From assembly GCF_016808335.1 (NCBI RefSeq), contig NC_053138.1, positions 51,490,951-51,554,950 of the forward strand: a DNA stretch of 64,000 nt, given 5' to 3'. Shown piece after piece: positions 21,532 through 32,485 of this stretch. The first letter of the stretch is position 1. Each line of letters begins with the position of its first letter. This DNA is from Panicum virgatum (Eukaryota; Streptophyta; Magnoliopsida; Poales; Poaceae). A program made the position numbers and the translations under genes. The notes beneath the pieces were generated by a model that ran no database searches, had not been told where the DNA came from, and worked only from the letters and a program-made list of their open reading frames with translations.

Positions 21532-23659
21532 GAAGAGAGAGAAAAAACGGGCTGCTAGCTTACAGCTGGCTGATGCACAGCTTTCTAAATATTTTGTGAG
21601 AGAATAATGCAAGGTGGGCTATGTATTAATTATTTAGTCTATGTCTAGGTACACTACTACGCGAATGGAATTTGCAGTTGGTTGTATATGACAGCTTACT
21701 GCTAGTTGTTTGACAGCTAGCTATGATGTGGTGATGTCATTTGCGAGATCTACTTTTTCCCTCCTACTATAAGGTAGCTATTGCAATTAGAGGTGGCTAA
21801 CAACAGCTCAGCATCAAGAGTTTCGTATTGTAACAAGGTGAACAAAGTGTTTGTAAGTTGCATGTGCAAGAGCTTTCCTATGAGTACCTAATATCCGTCA
21901 GTCAAATGGCTACGCACTGTGGTCTGGGTTCTTGAGCATCAATTCTATCTGAGAAGTAGCAAGGTCGAACGGGAAGGTCAACTGACCAGTAAATAGTATA
22001 AGTCCATTAGTAATTTTACGACTTTTTTGCCATTCTTGTGAGTTGTGATGCGAATTCGTCACCAAATTCAGACAACAAAATCGTCTGTTTGTGCATATCA
22101 CACTCCTGAATCAACACTCTTTGGACGATCAATGACAAAAACCAGCCTGTTGAATGGTCTGATCTCTAGGTACTATGTAACTAGTCCGTTGTAACAATCA
22201 TGTATAGCAACAGCCCGATTCATTTGAATTCGGAGACATTAAGCTGTTAGGTTCGTGACTATGATTATGTAATGATTGAGTACCACAAATTATGACATAC
22301 TCCCTCCATCCCATGAAGAGTGCAATTCTAGTTTTTTTCACACAGATTAGTGGTGACGTGACGATGCAAGGTTATTGACTAGATTATCCAAGAACAGTTG
22401 ATAAGAGGAGTCACATGCAAATGTGACTCACTTGCGTCATAGGTCAGGACAAAAGCTCCGATATGTGCCTAATTTTTCGACATTATGGAGCGAGTCTTGC
22501 ATGAGGAGCCAGAGATATGTACCAAGTTTGGCAGTGCAATCTTTCAGAACATTTGAAATTGTTGGGGCACAACAACTGCAGGAGGTTCAGCTGCTCTTTG
22601 TTTTTGTGTGCATGATCCATGATGGAAAGGAGGAACAGCGTTGCCGCCTTTTCCTTTGCACGATCTGTCTCAGGCATGTGACGAGGCAGCACAGATGATG
22701 GCAGCTGGTAAAGGAGAGTACTGTCAGATTTGCTGACCACATATTCCCAATGTATCCCATTCCCATATCATTGAGTGCACCTGACCTTCCTCACTACTGG
22801 CTCTTTAACTTAGGACGAAGTTATGTATATACATATATTACTATACATAAAAATATCTATTTTGGGGGTGGCTAGGAATTAGATGAGCAGTGCTTTTTAT
22901 TTAGCACACATATAATGTTTTACTAACCAGTCTCTTAAATCAATATAGTCCTGTCAAAGAGCTTTTGCCAGATTTCTGTTAGTGGAGCACAACAAAAGCA
23001 TAGAAAAGGTGGGCTAGCTCGACACAGTTCTCTTCCCTCCCTTTGTAGTGAATGTGGCTTCGATACCATTTTTTTTATAGAATAAGTCTATTTTTAGCAT
23101 TTGAACTATTCTTTTTGTCAAATTTAGACATTAAACTCGAAAACCATCCGAATTGAGCACCCTGACTATCAATATTGTTTAGTTTTTAGGTGATATGTCA
23201 GTGGCTTTTCCTCAGAGTCAATGATTTTGAGCCATCTAGGTGATATGTCAGTGGTTTCTCAAAGGTTGGTTGGTTTAATGTAGCACATGTAGGTACTGCA
23301 GCAGGCTGGTCAACGTAGGTATTTGAGTAGTCAAATGGAATATAATCGAAGCACTTTACGCATCCATGATTTCGGATCAACCATCTGAGCAATGGATCAA
23401 ACGGTTAATTTTTAGCTATCAACCTTTACGTATTCTGGGTGTTACATCGTCTCAAGTGACATGCGCGTCTCAATAACTCCATATAATTTTAGAAAAATAA
23501 ATTAAGTGTTTCACTACTATATCTAAACAAAGTAACCAGGCTGCGAAACAATTATTGAAAACTACCTTTCACTATGTAGCATTGCATTTCAAAATCAGTA
23601 GAATTTTAGTGGACCATTATAAAACAGGCTCATTACTGATTACTTCCTTTGTCCCATAA
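21532..23659. other. Intergenic sequence between solo LTR and nested stack; fragments only
   Basis: No gene recognised. A short block at 22745-22775 (CCCAATGTATCCCATTCCCA) matches the promoter-like part of the host unit (61312-61335). Stowaway-like left ends occur at 22299 (TACTCCCTCCATCCCATGA) and 23641 (TACTTCCTTTGTCCCATAA). The second is interrupted within 25 bp by the copia insertion. ORFs at 22423-22740 resemble nothing I know. Confidence 0.45.
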
Positions 23660-23664
23660 AAATT

Positions 23665-25681
23665 TGAGGGACCGAAAAGGCGACCAGAGGGGGGTGAATG
23701 GGAGTCGATCAAAAATTCTCGCAATTGAAAGCTTGACCTATGATCCCAAGTTTACACCCAACCCTCGAGTCCTAGGTGAAGTGTAGAGTAGCTATAGAGG
23801 AGCTACACTAACACAAAGCAGCCCTAGGAACAAGCAAGAGCGACCGCGGAAGCAACCACGAAGAGCAGCACAAAAATAGCACGGTATAACTCACCGGTTG
23901 ATCCGACACTTGAGTTTGAATGTCGTCGGTTCAACCGACGAGCAGAGCCGGCAGTAGTCAAAGCGAGCACCGGTTGAACCGATGCAGAGGCTTCAAAGGG
24001 CGTCGGTTGAACCGGTGATAGAGCACCTGATAATCCGACAAAATCAAGCCCAATCGTCGGTGCAGTTGTCCAGAGGGACTGCAAAACGACGTAGTGAACA
24101 CCGGTTAAACCGACGCCAACAAAATCCTAGCGTCGGTGCAATTGACCAGAGATATCACAAGACAAAAAGTGCTTAGCACCGGTTAAACCAACGTAGACAA
24201 ACTTCAATACGCCGGTGCAACGGCAAAAACAGCACACAGAGACAGATATTCAGGCTTCACCGGTTGAACCGATGCTTGTGGAATAAAAGCATCGGTGCAA
24301 CCAAGCCGAACGTCCAAAACCCTAAAGTACCAAGATCCTACACACCGGTTGATCCGACGCGGACAACTTCAAAGCGTCGGTTCATCGGGTGCTAGGAAGA
24401 ACAGAGTCCAGAAACCCTTTTCAGCCCGCGACCTTTGAAATCTTCGATGATTGGAAGATCAAATCAAGTCCAAAGCAGCTCAAATTTTGCAGCCATGATC
24501 ACAAAGGACTTGTGAACATGTCCACGGAAGGAATCGACGAATCACTCCATAGTTTGGGAGGAATCGAGGAATTACGAGCAAGAATGGGGGTTTTCTCTAG
24601 AACGCCAAGAACTTCGATTCGAGTGGACTCGTGATTCCAGGGGTTGTAGCACTAGGCTAGATGTATTAGAGTCACTTCAAAAAGTCACGGAATCATCAAG
24701 AACCAAGCCATAAACTCGTGCTCATGGAACGACAAAGGAAAATCAAATTTCAAACAAACGTGGCTCAAGATGAACGAAATCAAAGTGAATACAAAACCCC
24801 GGAGGGCACAAGGAGGGAAGGGCCTCCTTTCCCGATCAATCTCAGTACAAAAACTCAAAATCCCATGGTTCAACTTCTACTCCTAGAGAAGAGAGGGAGA
24901 GAACAGAGAGAGGGACAGAGGGGGCGCCTGGAAGATATGAGAGTGGCGTCTCGTTCCTTAGCTCCAGGGGCCAGTGAGTTGGCTGCCCTCCTCTCTCTTT
25001 TAACCCCACTAACTCTCTAGACTAAAGACTAAAATACCCCTAGACTTAACTAGACACTAGAAAGCCCGTAGGGGCAAAACTGGAAAGGATACATTGGACT
25101 CATCCGATGGCCGAGGTTCTTTCTCCGACTCTAAGCCTTCTCCGCGATGCCGCCATATTGATTAAGATCCGGTTCGCGGTTTGGGGGGGGGGGGTCCGCG
25201 AAACCCGAGTAGGTTGCCGATTTTGAGAAAACCTCCAAAACTCCACGCTCGGGAAGATTCCCGCCTCCACGTCGTGGCCCTAGACGCCGTTCCTGCCTCG
25301 GCCTTCTGACGGCCATAGACGCCGCCGACGCCCGTCGCCTCCGTCAGTCCCGAGACCGACGCCCGTGCCTCCACGACTTGGCGTCTTCAACTGCCGTCCG
25401 CCTCCTTGTTTTTGTGGCACAAACCAAGAAACCCGCCTTCCATCGCCGCTTACGCCCTCGATCCAGGAGTGGACGCCATAGCTGCCGCCCGGCACGAGCT
25501 CCGGTCCCGGCTGCCCTTCACCGCCGTCCACCACACGGTCCATCGGCCACAGCACCTCCACGGCAGCTCCCTGTCGACACTTGATGCCTGTGTACCTGCA
25601 ACCAAAGACTTAGCGCACGATCACACCGCACGATTGACAATTCACTCATCACAAGCATTATAGAGTACTCCACATTCCTCA
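23665..25681 (-). repeat. Copia 3' LTR (2,017 bp)
   Basis: Aligns end to end with 58620-60628. By eye the two differ at many positions (for example CACGGTATAACTCACCGG versus CACAGTATAACTCATCGG), visibly more than the gypsy LTR pairs in this window, so it is the oldest of the three nested retroelements. Confidence 0.93.
23893..24392. repeat. Array of inverted CACCGGTTGAACCGACG motifs in the copia LTR
   Basis: About fourteen copies of CACCGGTTGAACCGACG or its reverse complement, in alternating orientation at 25-50-bp intervals; some are degenerate (CACCTGATAATCCGAC). The same array occurs at 58849-59346. It is the counterpart of the ACCGGTCAGACCGGT clusters of the solo LTR. Confidence 0.8.
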
Positions 25682-27064
25682 ATCTCCCCCTTGATGAGTG
25701 CATTGTCAACAAACCACAATCGAACCAAGAGAGAAACAAAAACAGAGAAGAACAATGAAGCAAGAGAGAACTTGAACAAGTGACAAAAGCTCGAAAGAAG
25801 CAAGAACAAGTCACTTAACCAAGCAAAGATCGATTCCCTCAGACAAGGGCAACGGCTCGATGCAATCGATCAAACACAGGCATGACTCCTCAAAGACAGA
25901 GGCAGGGCTCGACACAATCATGCCAGAAGCGAAAGGAAAACCAGGAGCTAAACAAAGCAGAAACTCCATGCATTTCCCCCTTACCAGTGCAACTCTCACC
26001 ACATGTATGCACTCTCAAAGCCCTATGCACAACAAGTTTTTGGAAAAATCAAACAATTTCCCTCTTGTTCGATCACTAACTTCTCCCTCTTGTTGGCACA
26101 TGCACACATCAAGACTTAGACCTAAAGCTCCCCTTGAAACTGAGACTCCCCCTGAACATATGCTATGCAATGAATGCAATGCAGGAGGTGTAAGTGAAAG
26201 CATTCAGGGATACATGGATATGAGCAACAACTAGTCACAAGCACGTGTGCATCCATAAACAAGACCTGCATCTAGCTCAACAGGGTATATCAAATCAGTT
26301 TAGAGCTAGGCAAGTTCAGTTTAGGAGAAATAAAAGCATCACCCTTCATCTAGCACTAGCAAGTAGGGAATGATAAACAGTGCTAATCAAACTCATACAG
26401 GTGAGCCAAAAATATCCAAAGCATGTTGTAAACATTCATTTTGCAATCAAATTATATCAAGCAATTTTTAATGCCAGGGGTTGAAAACTTTTCATGCTTT
26501 ACTTAGCAACGAGGCCAAGCCTATGCCAAAGGCAATCAGAAGCTTAAGACACTCATTTCAGTCATGCACAGCCTTGCCCGGGTTCTCACAAGTGCAAAAT
26601 GAGCCGTCCCGAAAGCTCGATCAGTGCGACAAGCAATCCCACCTGGATCTTTCCATTCCATTTCAAGCACAATTCAAGCAATTTTATCAATTTTAGATCA
26701 TATCAAGTATGAATTGCTGAACGAAAGGCTACACTAGCATGAATGAGATAGCAAAGCATATCAACACGCCCTAACATGCTAGTAGCCAAGACAGGGTGAC
26801 TATGTTTTCAAAATTTTCAAATCAAAATAGCTTAACTCAGATGATGTCATATACATAGTGGAGCAAGCTATTCATGATCACGTTTATAAACTCACACTAG
26901 CAAGCACTAGGAGATCATAGCAATGTATACAAGAATGCTAGTGCAAATGACGCAATACAAAATGCAGAAATGTACAATGCATATGCACAATGCAACTACC
27001 AAACCTAGAAAACTAAGAGAAGAACAAATAAACCCTACAAAGCCAACCAAAGAAAAGTCAGCGA
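25682..27064 (-). promoter_or_regulatory. Copia 3' non-coding region with multiple polypurine tracts
   Basis: No ORF. On the minus strand the tract AAGGGGGAGATT abuts the 3' LTR, and further purine runs lie upstream (GTAAGGGGGAAATG near 25973, CAAGAGGGAGAAGTT near 26090, TCAAGGGGAGCTT near 26130, TCAGGGGGAGTCTC near 26145). Several PPT-like runs before the 3' LTR are a described Sirevirus feature. Confidence 0.65.
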
Positions 27065-30000
27065 TCAAAAGGGGTAACAAACCCCAAGCTCCCCTCGCAA
27101 GCGAGCAAAGGTGTCCTGCTCAAGAGGTTTGGTTAGGATATCTGCGGTTTTCCTCTCTGAAGGGACATGGATCAAGTCTATGTGGCCTCTCTCATGGTTA
27201 TCTCGCAGGAAGTGGAACCGGATATCTATGTGTTTGGTTCTGGAGTGTAGGACAGGGTTCTTTGCAATGCTAATAGCGGACATGTTGTCTATAAAAATGG
27301 GAACCCTATCATAACTCAGTCCATAATCCTGCAAGGTTTGTTTCATCCATAGGATCTGGGAGCAACAGCTAGCAGTGGCAACATACTCAGCTTCTGTGGA
27401 GGAAAGCGCTACGCTAGCCTGCTTGCGAGAGGACCAAGACACTAAAGATGTACCGAGAAATTAACAAGTGCCGGATGTCGACTTGCGATCCAACCGACAC
27501 CCGCCGAAATCGGCATCAGAAAAGCCCACCAAAACCAGAGAAGAATCCGCAGAGTACCAAAGACCAAACATAAGGGTGAATTTCAGATACCTGAAGATGC
27601 GTTTCACCACCTGTCTGTGGGAGGTGCGCGGAGAAGCCTGATACTACGCACAGAAGCCGACACCGAACTGAATGTCCGCCCGCGTCGCCGTCAGGTACAG
27701 GAGGGAGTCGATCATGCACCTGTACTCCGTCTGGTCCACCGCCTCGCCATCCAAGTCCTCATCAAGCGCCGTCAAAGTGCTGATCGGAGTCGGCTGAGGT
27801 GACAAGTCACTTATGTCAAACTTCCGCAGCAAGTCCCTGGTGTACTTGGCTTGATGGACGAACGTGCCCTGAGGAGTTTGCTTGATCTGCAGCCCGAGGA
27901 AGAACTGCAGATCACCCATCATAATCATCTCGAACTCCTTGGACATCTGCTTAGAAAACTTGGACACAAGAGCGTGAGAAGAGCCACCAAATATAATATC
28001 ATCCACGTATATCTGAACTAATAGAAAATCAGTGCCAGACCGCATGAGGAACAAAGTTTTATCCACACATCCCATTTTAAAACCCTGAGCCAGCAAAAAT
28101 GTTTTCAGTCTATCATACCAAGTTCTAGGTGCCTGTTTCAAACCATAAAGTGCTTTCTGAAGTTTATAAACACAGTTTGGAAACTTGGGATTTTCGAAAC
28201 CAGGGGGTTGTTTCACATAAACCTCTTCTTCGATAAAACCATTTAAGAAGGTAGATTTAACGTCCATTTGGAAAACTTTAAAACCCTTAGAAGCAGCAAA
28301 TGCAAGAAAAATCCGAATCGCTTCCAAACGAGCAACAGGGGCAAAAGTTTCCTCAAAATCGATCCCTTCTTTTTGGCAAAACTACTGGGCAACAAGACGA
28401 GCCTTGTTTCGAACAACCAACCCATCCTCACACTGCTTGTTTTTGAAAACCCACTTCGTTCTGATGGGATTACAAGAAGGTGGAGGCTCGACTAAAACCC
28501 AAACTTGGTTTCTTTCAAAATTTTCGAGTTCCTCATGCATGGCATTGACCCAATTAGAATCAGAAAGAGCGTGTCCAATATCTTTGGGCTCAAAAGAGGC
28601 TTCAAACGCTGAATTTGCAAAGCCAGCGATACTTGTTACCTTGGACCGTGTGACTTGCTCATTGAGGTCACCTAGCATCTGTTGAGGTTGATGACGACGC
28701 TGAATGTGTCGCGGTGCTTCCCTTGTCGAAGTTGCCTCCTCCTCAACCAAAGCTGGGGCCTCCTCAGGTGCAGCTGGTGAAGGCTGAGTCACCTTCTCGA
28801 CTGGCCCCCGGGAAGTAGACGTAGTAGGATCGGGGCCGTCATCAACGTCCGAGCTCGTGGCGGAGGCGACTGGGCCCACAGCACGCGTGGTAGCCTCAGC
28901 ATCTTCCTCCACAGCTTCTTCCTCCTCATCTTCAAAGATGGAGGTGCCGAGCTCATCCTCTCCTGCAACTTCAAAGACAGAAGCATTGCATGGTGCAGTC
29001 TCGTCAAAAGTGACTTCACAAGTCTCTCTGATGATGTTCGAATCAATAAGCAACACACGGTATGCTCTGGAATGAGATGCATAACCAAGAAAAATGCCGT
29101 CAGACGAGCGAGACTCAAACTTATCAAGATTTCGTTCTTTCAGCAGAAAACACCGGCAACCGAAAACTCTGAGATGGTCAACACGGGGCTGGCGTCCAAA
29201 TCGCAACTCATAAGAAGTCTTGTGCATGAAAGTACGCAAGAAAATGCGGTTGGACACATAACAAGCGGTATTGACCACCTCAGCCCAGTACTTTCGAGGA
29301 GTCCTATGCTCGTCGAGCATCGTCCTCGCCATCTCAACCAGCGTCCGATTCTTCCATTCTACAACTCCATTCTGCTGTGGAGTGTAGGGAGAAGAATACT
29401 GGTGTTCAAGCCCTTGATCACTGCAAAAGGTGTCAAAATGAGCGTTTCTGCCATTATCACTGCAAATCACCCGCATGGCCTGGGGTAGCTCGTTTTTCAA
29501 CCTCAAGATCAAGTCTCGAACAAACTCGAAAGCCTCATCCTTGGTTCTCATGAAAAATACCCAAGAATAGCGAGAAAAGTTGTCCACGATCATAAGAATG
29601 TACCACTTCCCACCAACTGACATCACCCTAGAAGGACCAACTGTGTCCATGTGTAGCAACTCTCCAGGGTGAGTGGTCGTCACCTGATTAACAGGCGGAT
29701 GAGAAGCGGCAATCATCTTCCCGTGGCGACACGGATGGCAAACAAGGTCCTTTTCAAACTTCAATTTGGGCAATCCTCGGATTAGGCCAAGTGAGCTAAG
29801 TCTAGACAACAAGTCGAAGCTCAAATGTCCAAGTCTCCTATGCCACTTCCACAGATCGGAAGAAGGACCAGCCAACAAGCAACGAGAAGGGCCAAGAGAA
29901 GTTCCAGAGAAGTCAACCAAGAAAACCCGATCACGAGGTAAAATCCGGCAAACCAAATCTCCTCTAGAATCCAAAACACGAGAACAACCCTCCTTGAAAC

Positions 30001-30266
30001 GAACTTCAAACCCCTCATCAAGAAGTTGCGAAACAGAGAGCAAATTGAACCCAAGGTTCGAAACCAAAGCAACTTCTCTCAGGGTAAAGCGATCAGAAAC
30101 ACGAACAGCGCCAAGTCCACGAACCTTTTCTTTTCCATTATCCCCAAACACAATGTACTCCTTTGAGCGCATCGGGGTGAGGCTGGAGAACCATTTGTCA
30201 TTCCCGGTCATATGGCGCGAACAACCGGAGTCCATGATCCACTTGTTCTCCAAGCCTCCAACCTGC
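27065..30266 (-). pseudogene. Copia pol (protease-integrase-RT-RNase H), interrupted by stops
   Basis: From right to left: a retroviral-type aspartic protease (MDSGCSRHMTG near 30205-30235), gag-pre-integrase (WHRRLGHLS near 29850), an integrase core (HMDTVGPS, ICSDNGRN, SPYTPQQNGVVE; 29660-29350), RT with [10 protein letters not shown] and the YVDD box (27999-28010), and RNase H (SSTEAEYVA, IDNMSA; 27070-27440). In-frame stops at 28382-28384 (TAG after VAQ), 27644-27646 (TAG) and 27461-27463 (TAA) break it, and the join to the gag frame near 30270 is shifted by one base. The order integrase before RT is diagnostic of Ty1/copia. The element cannot make a full polyprotein. Confidence 0.93.
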
Positions 30267-30269
30267 ACA

Positions 30270-31031
30270 TCAGTAGTGAGCCAAAGGGTGAGCAAATATC
30301 TCAACACTGGGGTTAGCAAAATTAGGCAAAGTGTATCCCCTATCCCGTCTACCGCGAGGCTGACGACCACCACCACGAGGAAAGCGTGGTGCATCGTAAC
30401 CTCCTCCAAAGCCTCGGTCCCGTGGTCCATAGCCGTACTGAGGACGACCAGGAGCACAACCGGCAAAGCGACCACCCGCTGGAGCATGGTAACCACCTCC
30501 GTTCCCCTGTCCTCCACCTACATGGCGCGCCCTAGCATCTTGCCTAGCACTACGCCGAGGAGGACCATGCACCCGAGCAGAGTACATGTCCGGGTTGCGT
30601 CTCTCCTGCTCACGCATCACAACCCGCTTCCTCCTGAAGCAAAACTCCTCCAGGTGACCCTCTCTATCACAGTACTCGCAGTGGTACCTCACCTCTCTCT
30701 TGGGAGGTGGAGGCCTCGCCTGCGGACCGGGAGGAGCAGCCCCCTTCTTCTAGGCAACCTGGGCTGTGGCAGCAGGGAGCGTATCGAGGGGATTCCTCAG
30801 CTCATTGGGCTTTGGAACCCAAACCTGCTTCTGTGGAGGTGCTTTCGATGGTTATTTAAGCACACCATCCACGGGGTCAACAAGCGAAGGCTGCGTGCTC
30901 GTGCTAGCAGTGTTTAGAGCACTTGGAGCTCCAGCAGCCTTGCCGATCTTACCATACAGCTTATCAAAGTCTGACTTCGTGTATGTGTAACCGACTCCAA
31001 TACCATCACCACGCTTAAACTGCTTGATCAT
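30270..31031 (-). pseudogene. Copia gag, C-terminal part (left of the nested gypsy)
   Basis: It contains a second CCHC knuckle (CEYCDREGHLEEFC near 30655) followed by an Arg/Gly-rich tail, typical of Sirevirus gag. Upstream, the conserved phrase QVWVPKPN (near 30815) is flanked by stops at 30852-30854 (TAA) and 30750-30752 (TAG). The frame runs directly into the gypsy insertion at 31032 and resumes at 56592. Confidence 0.85.
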
Positions 31032-32485
31032 TGTGGCAGAACCGCCTAAATTATCCCGGCTCAAGTGCGTAAACCATCACCATAAAGGCAACATTAGCTT
31101 AAACGCACTTCAAACGGAACAATTTTTGGTCTGTCGGGTAACGTCCCGATACAACCACCGATTCTCGGATCGAACAAGCATACCCCGCACGAAGGCGAGT
31201 CCAGAGATATTACAACCACAATTTTACAACACAGGCATATTAAAGATTACAAACCAGTTCAAAAGATTATTACAAAACCAACTTAAGTAAAACAGTTATA
31301 CAAAACATAAGAGTAAGTTCAGAGTTTAAACAGCGGAAGATAAAACACGACGGCTACAACACGTCGCAAAAAGGATACCAGGCTAGCCCAGGCATGGTAT
31401 CACTCGTCATAGTCATTGCCGGTCGAAGACGTATCCCATTCTACGGACCAGCCAGGAGGCAACGAGCAAGGATAGGTTAAGCTAGCGATCTGATCCTCAA
31501 AACTCATACCTGAAAAAGGGGGTTTCAACAGCAAGGCTGAGTATTCTAATACTCAGCAAGACTTAACCGTCAACGGGTATAAGTAGCCTACCTTAGCTAG
31601 ACTATGCAAGGCTTTGTAAGGCTCTGGTTTTCCTTTGCTGAAAAGCAATAAAGAGTAGGTCCTTACTTTCAAGTTTTAGCTTCAACATTCTAGTTGATTA
31701 ACCATTCTATGTAAGCATTTACTAACCAAACATGGTGGAACTTCTAAACAAACATCAAGATTAATAAGAATATTGTTGCTCTTATTACTCTGTGTGGCAA
31801 AGAGATCAAGCAGTCTCATTTCATCGTGAGAGGCGGACGATTCTGAATCGAAATTCAACCTTGCAAGGAAAACCCAACACGCACGTTTGGAATACCGTCG
31901 GGTCATTTCCAAACAACCGTTTGCCTTTCTTTCCGGCTCGTGGATAGGAACACTCTCCCCGACTACAGGGCTCCAAGGTCCACCCGTGCCCGGTCCACCC
32001 TTGTCCCTAGAAGTCGTAGTGTTGCGCAACATAAAATAAACCTATCTCTAAGAGAGAGTGTCAGGTATATCCACTCCCCGGTCCAATCGGTTACTAGGCT
32101 TACCGCGTACCATATTTACGGCATGTGGCTAGTACGTTCAAAAACTTAACCAACACTACCACACACCGCGACCTTAGCAAGTTCATCAATACAGACGGGG
32201 TCTCACATAGGACATGATATCGAACACAACCCCGTCCGTCGTCCTTATATTGATAACAGAAAGTAAACAAGCAATTCCTATAAAGCTCGCGAGTGACAGG
32301 CAATCACTCGACTTTTACCGTTCCTATAAGCTTAGCAATTACTCGAACTCAAGTCTAGTGTTCAGTACATTGGTTCCTAGGATCATGCATCTAGGTTTTC
32401 AATTCAACTCCTATGAACTGTAAATGCACAAGTAAAATAATACAGTAAATGATATTAATTTGAAGTATAGGTTATGTCCGGGGCT
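31032..32485 (-). repeat. Gypsy 3' LTR, outer part (left of nested insertion)
   Basis: Aligns with 52755-54208. I compared most of the lines and found no difference, in contrast to the other LTR portion at 43015-45397. Confidence 0.95.

Noticed and set aside
22423..22740. Overlapping ORFs of about 90 codons on both strands
   Set aside because: No recognisable motif, no repeat or transposon context, and lengths expected by chance.
31940..32423. ORFs of about 70 codons repeated in all gypsy LTRs (for example 32100-32303, 35066-35275)
   Set aside because: They change length between subfamilies and lack the silent-change bias seen for the frame at 34690-34896.
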